Source: Isoetes taiwanensis
Lineage: Eukaryota > Streptophyta > Lycopodiopsida > Isoetales > Isoetaceae
Length of the DNA: 64,000 nucleotides
NCBI GenBank assembly: GCA_021234155.1
Contig: JAJEKV010000004.1
Location: 10,974,109 to 11,038,108, forward strand
Direction: 5' to 3'
The notes beneath the pieces were generated by a model. The model was not told the origin of the DNA. It worked only from the letters and a program-made list of their open reading frames with translations, and ran no database searches. The translations under genes were made by a program, and so were the position numbers. Shown here one piece after another: positions 48,868-59,919 of the stretch; the first letter of the stretch is position 1, and the number at the start of each line of letters is the position of its first letter.

Positions 48868-49476
48868 GAAAGATAAGATAAGATAAGATGAATTTTTACG
48901 TCCACCTAACGGGTTATGGGATGGCACATGCAAGGGCAAAAGCCCATCTAAAACCTGGAGACTAGGTTCCATCACCAAACACAATAACCAAATATTAAAA
49001 GACTACCAAAAAGAAGATAATGCTAATGCTAGTGGTAATTTTGTGCTTCTAAAATTATCTAGACATAGCCAATCCAAGGATTGGAAGGTCATTGGTCTAG
49101 AATAATTGCTGTGCCTCCCCTGTACACTGCCCATTTCTTTTGCAGGCAGGATGCCCTTACCTTGCAGAGCTCATCCTTACGGTTACACAATTGAAGAGGG
49201 GAGAGGTCCTCCTGTACTGAGAAACTAGTCCCTCTGAGATGGTTTCCATGCTGAAGAACATGTAAGCGGCTAAGAGTGTCTTGAAATTGAACCAAGAGAT
49301 GGCGAGGACGATCAGGTCTTGCCAATCCCACCCTAGTAGCTGAGACAACTCCACCAACCTTCGCATGCATGACATCAGTGAAAAAAATGCAAAACCGCAT
49401 CCAGATCAGAATGGGCATCATCTTCTGCCTCTGCAACCCCTATAATACGCAAGTTCAGGTTCCTGGTAATAGAAGA
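48868..49476 (-). mobile_element. LINE-like element: ORF1 fragment joined to a 3' end with (TTATC)n tail
   Basis: On the minus strand, ORF1-type sequence (NLNLRIIGVAEAEDDAHSD, RPDRPRHLLVQFQDTLSRL, GTSFSVQEDLSPLQ) is followed within about 200 bp by a 3' end reading AGGTGGACGTAAAAATTCATC and then CTTAT repeats. ORF2 (endonuclease and RT) is missing, so it is either a deleted copy or a non-autonomous LINE derivative. Its 5' side is cut by the LTR at 49477. Confidence 0.7.
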
Positions 49477-50296
49477 TGTGACGGGTCTGCTGGGTTAACC
49501 CTCCAGGTAACCCGAAATCCCATCTAACCTTGCATGAGTGAATGTCAAATTGGTATGTATGGGTTGAATGATGCAATGCTACTGAAGAAATCTTGGTAAA
49601 GAATTGAATCTTTCTCTTCAAATCCATAGTAGTTAGTACATATTCATTTGAAGCATAATTGTATAGCACTCGGTCTCATGTTGGTTATTGTAAGGTTATG
49701 ACATGTGCATTTACACCTTATTTGGATTACTTGATGATGTTTCGATTCTTATTATAATTGTTCATGTTACGTGCTAATACTGCATTGCTGGTTTCTAGCA
49801 TAGAGGGATTCTTAGGTGAGGCATCTAAGTCTGAGAATTACTCTTGTGATTTGTACATCGTACATGTTTCTTGTTGGTTATGCCATCATTTTCTAAATGC
49901 CTCAAACCCCCACTTAGTCTTTAAGACTAACCCCACGTGTTCATGGTGTAAGTAGTTTCAGAAGTAGCAGAATGTAGCAGGGCAACTGAAGGGCACAATT
50001 GAGTGTGCTCTTCACTTATGGGGAATCTGTATGCCTTTAGAAAGGCCTTATCATTTATGGAGCTTATGTATATATGAAGCTCATTTATATATGCCACAAG
50101 AGTGCTGCTATACAATTATGCTTCAAATGAATATGTACTAACTACTATGGATTTGAAGAGAAAGATTCAATTCTTTACCAAGATTTCTTCAGTAGCATTG
50201 CATCATTCAACCCATACATACCAATTCGACATTCACTCATGCAAGGTAGATGGGATTTCGGGTTACCTGGAGGGTTAACCCGGCAGACCCGTCACA
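49477..50296 (+). mobile_element. LTR with 194-bp terminal inverted repeats
   Basis: Begins TGTGACGGGTCTGC and ends GCAGACCCGTCACA; 820 bp. The first 194 bp (49477-about 49670) and the last 194 bp (about 50103-50296) are near-perfect reverse complements. A primer-binding site (TGGTATCAGAGC, 50299-50310) lies two bases after the end, which marks it as a 5' LTR. No second LTR is seen downstream. Alternatively it is a TIR element whose end happens to abut a PBS. Confidence 0.7.
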
Positions 50297-50298
50297 GT

Positions 50299-50310
50299 TG
50301 GTATCAGAGC
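50299..50310 (+). other. primer-binding site (initiator Met-tRNA)
   Basis: TGGTATCAGAGC is complementary to the 3' end of plant initiator tRNA-Met, and it is the same motif as at 27465. It would prime minus-strand synthesis of the element whose 5' LTR ends at 50296. Confidence 0.8.
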
Positions 50311-50430
50311 AAAAGTAAGTGCTTTTCAGAACACACGGATTATTTGTCGAGGCAAAAGTAAGTGCTTTTCAGAACACACAGATTATTTGTCGAGGCAAAA
50401 GTAAGTGCTTTTCAGAACACACAGATTTGA
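50311..50430. repeat. 43-bp tandem repeat, 2.7 copies
   Basis: The unit starts GCAAAAGTAAGTGCTTTTCA and ends TTATTTGTCGAG. It begins within the primer-binding region, so it probably arose by slippage in the leader of the retroelement. Confidence 0.85.
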
Positions 50431-52320
50431 TTAAACGATTGAGTATATAGAGAATGATCCTAAGCATTTGGTCAAGATATATTGAGAAATAACTTGCGCT
50501 ATGTTGGATGTATAATAGGATATATCCACATTGCAAATGCTGATTGAATAGCCATATCCTTGGTGGTAGGGAGCAGTCGTGGCAGACATAGTAGTGGAAA
50601 CTAAAAGTATAAGGATATACTTGAGCTGAGGTGGAAGGAAATGTTACAGCAAGGTGAAACTCCACATTTGAAATTATATAATTTGATAGGAAAGTACTAT
50701 AACAATATGCCCAAGAAGTTGGGATTACTGTCTATATACTTGTGTTCTCTTATCGAGCCTTTGGAGGGATATATTAAAAGGATGTTAATTTCATCACAAT
50801 CTATCAAGGAAAGTAAGCATCTGTTGGGGATTGCATTATGGGATTCTTGCTAATGATGGAAAGAAACTTGATGGGTTGAATAATTTGGATTGGTTCGATG
50901 TATTCTAGCTCGGGTTAGTAAAGAAACTACTTGGATTATGCATGAGAGCATGCCAACAATTTTTGAGGGTAAGAATAGAGGTTTTGTTTGATACATAAGA
51001 TAAAGGCTTTTATAGCTTGACTGATGTCTGGGAAAAGTTAGCATTGCAGAATAGAAATTAACCTATGTAATGGGCATGGATTTAGAGAGCAGGTGAGCAA
51101 TGTCTATCGAAATTACTTTTATAGCTTAAGATATTTGATAAGTATTTCCGATATATTAAATAGGCTTCTTTGAGAGAATCTATATTGTAGACTATGATTG
51201 TAATCATTCTAGGCTATCTTATATTAATTATCTGTGCTTATAGCCTTGAGATACTCAGACTGGTGGACTTAACTATGCATTCTACTTGTCACTTTTTGGA
51301 TTTGGCCACCCAAGAAGTTTCGTGTGAGTACATATTGAGTTCGATCTGAGCATCTATGTTGCCATGGTGGGCTTGGTATTTTAATGTATAGAACCCTCTA
51401 TAAAAAATGGTAGATTCATTCTCTGGGTGTAGTTGCATTAGGTTTGGTTGGGTTATACTTAAGTTTTGTCGCATTATATGCATAAGCATAGACATAAGTT
51501 AGTAACAATTGAGTTTGATTCCAAACTATATGTATGCCAAATTCGTTATTGATGGTTGATACACTTAGCTTATGTAACATACATCTTTAACTTTGTTAGG
51601 CAAGTTTGAAGATATGAGGTGGTTTGTGTATGATAAACCATTTGGCACTTGAGTATTGAGGCAGCTTGTGCTTGTTAAGGCCATAGTAGTGTCCTGGAAG
51701 GATCTTCATTTCATGTTAAGGGTTCGTTTTTTTTTCTACGATTAAGATGCCACATATAAAGAAGCTTACTTATTAATGAAAACTATTTATTGGTGGGATA
51801 TCTCTATGGGTATGCCGGGACCGTAAGACGAGTCGGTTGCCTCTTAGAATTATTTTGAGCTGCATTTTCTTATCTAATTTAAGTAAAGCTTTTAATGCAT
51901 GTTACGTATCATGAAACATAGTTAATTTTGAAGAGGCACCTTAACGGATTTCATTTAGCGAGATAAATGGCATCTTGGTGATGCCCAGAGGAGGCATAAG
52001 TAGCCAAGATTATTTACCATGAGCACGAGCTATTTATGGACAAAGTGGTCAGTTGATGTTGTCAAGAACTTCAAGACGAATATGGTTTAATGGCATATGT
52101 GGTTCACAATGATATGCAACCATCATTCAAGTAAATTGGGATTATGTCTTGATTTTGGGATACATTTCTAATTGCAATTTTTTAGTAACTTGACCCAAGT
52201 CACTTCACGTTAACATATAATCACACACCTTAAGATAAATTCACACCTTAACTTCAAATTACAAAATCATATATCACACTTCTCAAGTAGTACACAACTT
52301 TTATTAACTGTGATTGATAC
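50431..52320 (+). pseudogene. decayed interior of an LTR element
   Basis: Only short frames survive, such as EMLQQGETPHLKLYNLIGKY at 50641 and FEDMRWFVYDKPFGT near 51600. They look like worn polyprotein, but no pol motif can be identified. No second LTR or polypurine tract was found before 52.3 kb. Confidence 0.35.
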
Positions 52321-52355
52321 ATAGTAATGAAGAAAACATATTTACATAGTTTTTT

Positions 52356-55203
52356 TCATTTTTCCACCAGCATCCCCAAGGATATGATAGCCTTATTCCT
52401 TACATTCTGAGGTATTGTAACTCTCGTTGTTTTACTTGGAATAGTTCTTGGAGTCCACGAGTACAATACGGTTTCAATGTCTAGCCAAAGATCAGGATCA
52501 CTAGGATTTCTCATCCACCTCTTTGTCCAACAATCTGAATATCTTTCTTTATCGGTGACATTACTCAACTGATGTACTGGACACCACCATTCCACGCGCA
52601 CCTTATTGAAGTTAACATCACCTTCTTCTTTGCAAATATCCGAGATGGTGTATCCCAACCACACTAGATAGGTCTCTAGATCTGCTGGTTTTACTACTAC
52701 AAATTGGTGGCACTCCACGTCAGTAGAAGGTTCATAATAATCCATGCCTAGATATTTTGGCCTATCCTTCTTAGGACCAGCTAATGTTTTCCACCTACTT
52801 TTAGGGAACCACCCTTCTTTTAGCTCTTCTGAGGATGTGTCTACCTCATCCAACAAGTTGATCACCTTCTTCCAATAATCTATCAATGCACGATTAGTCT
52901 CATCCGAATTAGTTTGCCAATGCTTGATGTAGTCATTGATGCCATCCTTAGTCAATCCCAATTGCTTCACTTCTTCAGCTAGTTTTAGAGCTTTTGGTTG
53001 ACCAGGAGGTATCATAGGCTTGCCATTTGCATCCATGTGCCAAATTTCTGCCCCACCTCTCCACTTCTCCTCTGAAGGTCTCATTTTCCATTGCATGATT
53101 GGAATCCCTTCTCTCACCCAAAAAGTGAATTGAAGAGGTCTAGAATGACCTTCTATGTCGAGAGCATAACCATCTACAAAACTCTTCCAATCAAGCACTT
53201 CTTCTATGAGAGATCCTATAGGAGATGGAGTAGTACATCCATGAAATATTTCCAATAGCCTGGGAAAGTTGGTAACTGTCTGCTATCTCAATACATGACT
53301 ATATTTTCCAAACAATGCGTCCACATCCTCATGAGTATGTCCGGGCATTAGGAACCCCAAATTGACTCTTTCAAAAATACCCACAGCTGTTAAGTAGGAT
53401 AGGGAAGAAAACATCCACCTGTTCTTATTTTGACCAGCACAATTATCTAGTTGCAAGAGGTGTTGAAGCTCCAACATGTTCATTAGGTCCATGCCTCCTA
53501 AACCTTGCCTTGCTAAACTTTTCAATACTATTAGGGGTTCCATCCAACAATGCACTATGTAGTGCCTGGCTAGCTGTAGGATCCTGGAGGTGACCACTGT
53601 AACCATTCTCATAGTTTCTTAAACACCTCATGATACTCCCAATGTGAAAATCTGGACCATCACTCCACAACTCTAAACTGAAATGGCCATAGTAGGTCTG
53701 AGACTGCCCATGCAAAATTGCCCCAGTCATTGAAATCTGCAAAGGGTATGATCTTCCACATGACTTAGGAATGTACTTGAATTGTGGAAGACAAGTCTTC
53801 TGTTGGTCCATTTTATCATGTATAATACATAGATAGTTATTAGGTTCCATTGCAGATAAGGTCCTTCACATCCAATAAGTTGATCTACATGATAGTTGAT
53901 ATGTCATATGGTCCTTCATATGTTCCCTTATCTTTGCCCTTAGACTTGGTTGCACAGTCTTATCTAGTGTCTCCTTCAGCTTAGCACATAAATTGCACTT
54001 TTTGCAAAGTTGTTTGAAGTTGCTATGGTCACATGCTTGAAATGCTTATTCCATAGCCTACTAAAACTGGGTTGGGATATAGAGGCCACTCCAAGTTCTC
54101 AAAGCAATGCATTTATTTCCTCTAAAATGCTCTTCTGGGTACAATGGGATGGCAATCTATTTTCAACAATAACTCTACCCTGTTCATCCTTCTTACTCTT
54201 ATATGGCATGTTTTCTGCATTGAAATCCACATATCTTTCAAATATTTCCTTTGCAGCTATAGTTTTTGAGGTGGGCCTTACCAGGTCGTGTTCCCGTGCA
54301 ATGCAATTTTACTACCATTTTCATGTCTCTTTTGCCAGTTGTGCCAAGAAGAGGTTGGAATTCCATGTATAGCCATCCATGCTTTTGAACATATCCACTT
54401 TCCGTTCAATGGGAATCTTTTCTTCTTTGGTCTTTCATCCTGAATTGCATAGCCAAATATGGTGTACATGAAATTCCTCCTGCTATCACACTTATGTTCC
54501 TGATATGTAGCTCTTGCTGCCACCATCTCGTCTATTGTGAACATTCTAATACAGGAGGCCCAACAACATTTACTTCCTCTAACCTTCATCAGGGCTTCAG
54601 GAGAACAATCATAATCTAACTTGCATCTTTTGGTGGGATAATGTTTGAAAGTTGGAAGTGGCCTCTTGCTACACTGTGTGAACATTATTGACAATGGTTC
54701 TGCATCTATAGGAAACATGTAGTTCCCCTCCAGTTGAATACTGTCCCTAGGCCATGCAACAATAGTTGGAACCTCTAGTTGCTTCACACAAGCAAGGCAT
54801 TCTTGTTTGCCTGACCCCTTTTCCGTCCAATTGCCATATAACTTTGAGATTGCCACACCTAACCTGTCCTCCCCTAATATTTCATCATTGACTGCATTGA
54901 TAGGATCTGCTAGAACAATAATCCCTTCTCCTACTGCCTCTCTGTTTGCATGCATCCTTGACCTTTTTGTTTTTCCAATCGACCCGAGTATAAAGTACAC
55001 TTTCCTTTGGCATCATCCTTTTCATTTGTGGTCTTTTCCTTTCCTTTGCCATCATCAACATCATTTGGAGTATTTTCCTTTTCTTTGCCATCATCAACAT
55101 CATTTGAGGTATATTCTTTTCCTTGGGCATCATCTTCATTATTTGGGGATTTTTCCTTGCCTTGATCAGCATCACTGGGGGCATTTTTTTTAGTGTGTTG
55201 CAT
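52356..55203 (-). pseudogene. DUF7869-type transposon-associated protein, nearly complete
   Basis: An intronless gene of about 950 codons. From ATG 55203: a Lys/Glu/Asp-rich repeat start (MQHTKKNAPSDADQGKEKS, three DDGKEKE-like units); an AWPRDSIQLEGNYMFPID block; a Cys cluster (GSKCCWASCIRMFT); the CSKAWMAIHGIPTSSWHNWQ block; KKCNLCAKLKETL; YLCIIHDKMDQQKTCLPQF; then the core LDNCAGQNKNRWMFSSLSYL and PGHTHEDVDALFGKYSHVL; and a Trp-rich C-terminus. Family and order match proteins of mobile elements in plants and other eukaryotes; the enzyme activity is not known to me. In-frame stops: TGA 54099-54101, TGA 53866-53868 and TAG 53283-53285. Frameshifts lie near 55000, 54290 and 53600. Confidence 0.7.
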
Positions 55204-55336
55204 GCCATTGACCTAAAATGTATAAAAACATAAAGTAAGTTAGCATATCCAAATAACATCTCCCTAACATGTTCTTAAATGAAAGCCTATATGTCTTATT
55301 CTATTTAATCATTCTATTTATACAAGAAATTTAATG

Positions 55337-56010
55337 CGTCCTATGGTGCATGTTCCTGTCGCGCCCTATATTCTAAAAGAATCTCTTGAGAATACTCTAA
55401 ATTTATAGATTCTCTAAGATTCTACCAAGGTTCTCTTAGAGGTTTCGTGGAGAATTCTTTAAATTTTATAAGATTCCCTCTAGATTCTATTAGATTTCTG
55501 TAGATTCTTTAAGATTCTATGAAGATCCCCTTAGTTTCCCTTAGATCCCTTTGGATTTTATGAGATTGCTCTAGGTTCCCTTACATTATATGAGATTCAA
55601 AGACATTCTATAAAGCTTCCCCTAGATACTCTAAGATTTCATCAACATTTTCTTGGATTCCCTTAGATTTTATAGCATGTTCCTACGGTGCAAGTTCTTG
55701 ACGTGCCCTGCATTCTAAAAGAATCTCTTGAGAATACTCTAAATTCATAGATTCTCTAAGATTCTACCAAGGTTCTCTTAGAGGTTTCGTGGAGATTCCT
55801 CTAAATTTTAGAAGATTCCCTCTAGAATCCATTAGATTTCCATAGATTCTCCAAGATTCTATGAAGATCCCCTTAGATTTCCTTAGGTTCCTTTAGATTT
55901 TATGGGATTGCCCTAGGTTCCCTTACATCATATGAGATTCAAAGAGATTCTATAAAATTCCCCTAGATACTCTAAGATTTCATCAACATTTTCTTAGATT
56001 CCCTTAGATC
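55337..56010. repeat. 344-bp tandem duplication, AGATTCT-rich
   Basis: The segment starting TCCTATGGTGCATGTTCCTG at 55337 recurs at 55681 with about 90% agreement by eye. Each unit is itself built from 10-12 bp words (TAGATTCTCTAAGATTCTAC), which suggests satellite growth from a short motif. Confidence 0.85.
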
Positions 56011-56089
56011 CCCCAGATTTTAAGAGATTCCCTTAGGCTTGTAAATATTTTCCTAGATTCTCTTACATTTTATGAGATTTTCTTAGTTT

Positions 56090-56440
56090 TCGTTAGATTC
56101 TCCTGGATTCCTTTACATTCTAAAACTTTTTAGAACATTCTAAGACTTTCTGGAACATTCTGAGACTTTCAAGATATATTAGAACCTTCTGGAAGTATTT
56201 CCCTAGATTCTCTTATATTCCCGTAGATTCCCCTACATTCTAGAACATTCTAGAACTTATTAGAACAATTTAGAACTTTCTGGAAGAATTTTCTTAGATT
56301 CCCTCCAAATTCTCTTATGTTCTAGAATTTTCTAGAATATTTTGGAACTTTCTAGAAGATTCTAGAACTTTCTAGAAGATTCTAGAACTTTCTAGAACCT
56401 CCCTGAATATTCTAGAACCTTTTTGAAATAGCCAGAATGT
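56090..56440. repeat. array of TTCTAGAA palindromes (heat-shock-element-like)
   Basis: About ten TTCTAGAA or near copies occur in 350 bp, densest at 56315-56420. TTCnnGAA is the core of heat-shock elements, but the array grades into the neighbouring AGATTCT satellite, so it may be only simple-sequence growth. Confidence 0.7.
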
Positions 56441-56811
56441 TATAGTCTATTTTATCTTAATTAGAATGTTACCCTTAAGTATATTTGAAACATGAATTAT
56501 TCATGGAATTAGTGCTTGATCTAGTGGTTAGAATGGGGGGCTGGGGGGTTAATGGCCAAGGTTTGAATCCCCCACACAACATAAAAATTTTAAAAGCCTT
56601 TTCCTAAAGGATGAGCATTCAACTGTTATAGTCTATTTTATCTTAATTACAATGTTACCCTTAAGTGTATTTGAAACAGAAATTGTGTATGGAATTAATG
56701 CTTGGTCTAGTGGTTAGAATGGGGGGCTGGGGGGTCAATGGCCATGGTTCAAATCCCCCACACAACATAAAAAATTTAAAATCCTTTTTCTAAAGGATGA
56801 GCATTCAACGA
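56438..56811 (+). mobile_element. tandemly duplicated tRNA-derived SINE-like unit (186-bp period)
   Basis: TGTTATAGTCTATTTTATC starts units at 56438 and 56624. Each holds a box-A-like CTAGTGGTTAGAATGG (about 56519 and 56706) and a box-B-like GGTTTGAATCCCCC or GGTTCAAATCCCCC (about 56561, 56747), then ACAACATAAAAA. Box spacing suits a pol III promoter. No CCA-type acceptor stem closes, so these are tRNA-derived units, not tRNA genes. Confidence 0.7.
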
Positions 56812-57065
56812 GGGTCGTAGGATCTTGGACCCGATCAAGGGTCGAGATCTCACCACGTGACAATAATTAAAGCAACATGAGCCTAGGATCTATTACATAT
56901 AATTCCCAAAGTCACCAAATCTCCCAAAGCCACGTGAGCCGTAGGATCTCAGATCAACGGTCGGATTGAGTGCGACAAACATATATGCACCGTACCAAAC
57001 CTCCCAAAGCCACGTGAGCCGTAGGATCTCGGATCAACGGCCGGATTGAGTGTTACAAACATAAG
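56812..57065. repeat. about 72-bp tandem repeat with CCACGTGAGCCGTAGGATC
   Basis: Two good copies at about 56925-56995 and 56997-57065 share CTCCCAAAGCCACGTGAGCC and TCAACGG-CGGATTGAGTG. A weaker copy lies before them. Confidence 0.75.
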
Positions 57066-57119
57066 AACATATATATGTTATGATATGATAATGGGATTGC
57101 CCAAGTTATTTTCCTCAAC

Positions 57120-57600
57120 ATTATATATAAATAAAACCCTTTAACTTCTAACCTTCTAACTTTCAACCTATAATAACCTTAAATGTTGTAACCTTAGAAA
57201 CAACTTTTAAGGTTATTATAGGTTAGCAGTTTTAAGGTTAGAAGTTTATTATAGGTTATTATAGGTTAAAAGTTTTAAGGTTAGAAGGTTATTATAGGTT
57301 AAAAGTTTTAAGGTTAGAAGTTCTAAGGTTACAACTTTTAAGGTTAGAAGTTTAAGGTTTGAAGTTTTAAGGTTAAAACTTCTAACCTTAAATAAATATA
57401 ACCTTAAAACTTCTAAAACTTAAAACTTCTAAATTCTAATGCATAAACTTTTAGAATTATAACCTTAACTATTAACTTATAACCTTAACTATTGACTTAT
57501 AACCTTAACTTCTAAATTCTAATTCATAAACTTTTAAACTTATAACCTTAAAACTATTAACCCTTCTAACTTATAACCTCAACCCCTTGTAATAAATTTT
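57120..57600. repeat. AACCTTAAAACTTCT minisatellite
   Basis: Imperfect head-to-tail and inverted copies of AACCTTAAA/TTTAAGGTT words run through the whole stretch, giving alternating strand asymmetry (GGTTA-rich 57200-57370, then TAACC-rich 57370-57590). Confidence 0.8.
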
Positions 57601-57659
57601 CGCGGCAGTTATTATGGCGCGGTACGAATTTTTTAAAGCATTTATTATTTCCAGTCAAC

Positions 57660-57960
57660 ATTCCTTTTCGAACTTTTCTCTCTCACTTTCGAACTTTTCT
57701 GCATGTGAACTTGCGCTATCTGCTTTCGAACTCGGCTTCTCGGCTATCTGCTTTTCGGGTTCTGGCTTCTCTGCTTAGGAACTCGAACTCTCTGGCTTTT
57801 CGGCTCGGTTTCTCGGCTTCTCGGCTTCTTCTCTGATATTGCAACCAGGCTATTCCAAATTCTCGGCTTCTTCTCGGCTTCTATTGTAAATCTCTGAAAA
57901 AAATTGCTATTGTTTTCGGCTTTTGGTTTCGGCTCAAAGGTATCGGCTCAAATCTCGGGT
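57660..57960. repeat. TTCTCGGCT-rich simple sequence
   Basis: Repeated CTTCTCGGCTTCT and TTTCGAACT words. It lies upstream of the plus-strand frames at 58.1-59.2 kb and could be transcribed leader, but no gene start is evident. Confidence 0.6.
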
Positions 57961-58194
57961 ACAGAACACAAATAGGTTGGTATTTTCTAACTTTTACTTA
58001 AAGTCTGTTATCTTCTTGTAGTTCTTGTATATTCTTTTAGTTCTCCTATTCATATCTCTTATTCTTATTTTTTTTTCTAGGTATTCTTTTGTTTAGAACA
58101 GATACATTCAGATCGACCCGTATTCTTGTTCTATATGTTCTGTTCTATCTGCTCTATCTGTTCTATATTATTCTGTTCTTATTATATTGCTTAT

Positions 58195-58520
58195 ATGATC
58201 TTATTCTATCTGCTCATATTCTATTCCACTGGCTTCATATTCTATCTGCTCATATTCTATTCCACTGGCTTCATATTCTATCTGCTCATATTCTATTCCA
58301 CTGGCTTCATATTCTATTTCGCTGGCTCTTATTCTATTCTACTGGCAAATTATTCTATTTCAATGGCTCTTATTCTATTCCACTGGCTTCATATTCTATT
58401 TCATTGGCTCTTATTCTATTTCACTGGCTCTTATTCTATTCCACTGGCTCTTATTTTATTTTACTGGTTTCATATTCTGTTCTTATTCTATTGCTATGTG
58501 CTCTTATTCTATTTCGTATC
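58195..58520. repeat. TTCTATTCCACTGGCT tandem repeat
   Basis: About a dozen units of 20-36 bp built on CATATTCTATTCCACTGGCT. They keep frames open on the plus strand, giving a Leu/Phe/His-rich translation that I regard as repeat-driven, not a protein gene. Confidence 0.8.
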
Positions 58521-58819
58521 TGCTATTTCTATTGCATTCTGCTCTTGGACGAAATCACGCTTGGCGCATTTCTAGTCTGGCTTTCTATTTCCTACTAGTT
58601 TAATCAAATCGCGCCAGGCGCGTTTCTAGTTTGGCCTTTGTATTTCCTACTACTTTATACAAATCGTGCCAGACGTGTGTGAAGTAGATCTTTGAAAGAA
58701 CACACTATAGAAAACGCGCCTGGCACGTTTTGAACTATTTTGAATCTTTAGAATTATTTTCTGGGGAGAGGAATATCATTTGCTAATTAGTTAATTTCTC
58801 TCGTTCTAGTGCATTACAC

Positions 58820-59191
58820 ATGGTTGATTCTCGTTCAACTATACTTCCTTTGGACGACAATCAACGCTGGACCCTATACAAGATACTACTAAATTGTGCT
58901 GTTCAAAATCTAAGAAGAGAGTTGGACAAGCCATACGACAGTCTGTATCAGGGGCCATGGGAATGCTACCATCGCATCACAGGGTTTATGCAGCTCCTCA
59001 TGCTCTTAGTGAACCTCATGCCAACAAATAAATATGAGGATATGATTAGGAAGGCCAGAGATCGACGGGACACTCTGATTTGAAGACTCAACATTCCCAG
59101 GGAATGGGAGGATGATGTCATATCAGAGCGGTACAGTTGGGACTGGACTCGGTATTTAGCCGATGAAGTGGGCCTATGTGACATTTTGTAG
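58820..59191 (+). pseudogene. small unrecognised gene with one in-frame TGA
   Basis: One frame of 123 codons: MVDSRSTILPLDDNQRWTLY, LNCAVQNLRRELDKPYDSLY, GPWECYHRITGFMQLLMLLV and, after TGA 59081-59083, RLNIPREWEDDVISERYSWD to a TAG at 59189-59191. The conservative continuation after TGA suggests CGA mutated to TGA. I recognise no family. It sits among the GC palindromes and may belong to the same mobile unit as the 60.3-64.0 kb gene. Confidence 0.45.
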
Positions 59192-59398
59192 AGATATGGA
59201 CAGCCTCCTATGTTAGATATGTACAGCCTCCTATGTTAGTTTAGAAAGAACTCGCGCCTGGCGCATTTTCACAGAAGAAGAAATGTACATCTATTTTTTG
59301 AATATGAATACAAACTCGTGCCTGGCGCAATTTTGCACATTATACTTTTATGTCACACTTATTTTATTATGTTTTTTTTTATACGTAATGTCGAAGAC

Positions 59399-59516
59399 AT
59401 TGAAATCCTTTGATGCCCTCCGGCCAGTATGACCAACCCCAAGAAACTACACATTTTAATTAATGTGTGGTTTCATGGGGTTGATAAGACTGGCTAAAGA
59501 GCATCAAAGAATTCAA
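59399..59516. repeat. long imperfect hairpin (miRNA-precursor- or MITE-like)
   Basis: Arms of about 57 bp: GATGCCCTCCGGCCAGTATG...ACTACACATT on the left pairs with AATGTGTGGT...GACTGGCTAAAGAGCATC on the right, loop TTAATT, with a few mismatches. Confidence 0.75.
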
Positions 59517-59582
59517 AATTCACAACATCACGCAGATGTTATGATATATTCATATTTTTTTTTAGTATCCTCATAGACATAC

Positions 59583-59879
59583 CTTTTTCAGACGTTCTTT
59601 TGGCCATGCTACAAATGTGCCCACGCTTTCCCCAACTGTATCGCCACCGGGATGTCTTCGTGGAAGAGCCTCATCTTCGTAATTGCAATTTATAATGGAA
59701 ATCTTACAAAAACTATTTCCAAGAGGAACATCATGACACATAGAACTTGGATTCAGATCTTCGACTTTACATAATCCTACTCGGCGCTTCAAGTTTGCTG
59801 TTAAAAGATAGCATTCTTCTCCGACATTGATAAACAACCAGAATGCATATTCAGAAAAAAACAGGACGAAGGTGTGCAT
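59583..59879 (-). CDS. unrecognised exon with AWPKE-type transposon motif
   Basis: The frame reads ECYLLTANLKRRVGLCKVED, PLGNSFCKISIINCNYEDEA and GGDTVGESVGTFVAWPKERL, then a consensus donor AAAAG|GTATG at 59583/59582. The VGxxVGxxVAWPK block resembles one in the DUF7869-type gene (TIVAWPRDSIQL) and in plant TE proteins. No partner exon was found downstream, so it is an exon of an unfinished or broken gene. Confidence 0.4.
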
Positions 59880-59919
59880 ATTCAGAATGGAATCACACTC
59901 ACCTTAGTTCACCAAGCAT

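Noticed and set aside
58089-58598. 169-codon Leu/Phe/Ile-rich frame that looks like a multi-pass membrane protein
   Set aside because: The translation is produced by a TTCTATTCCACTGGCT tandem array; neighbouring frames are equally open and repetitive.
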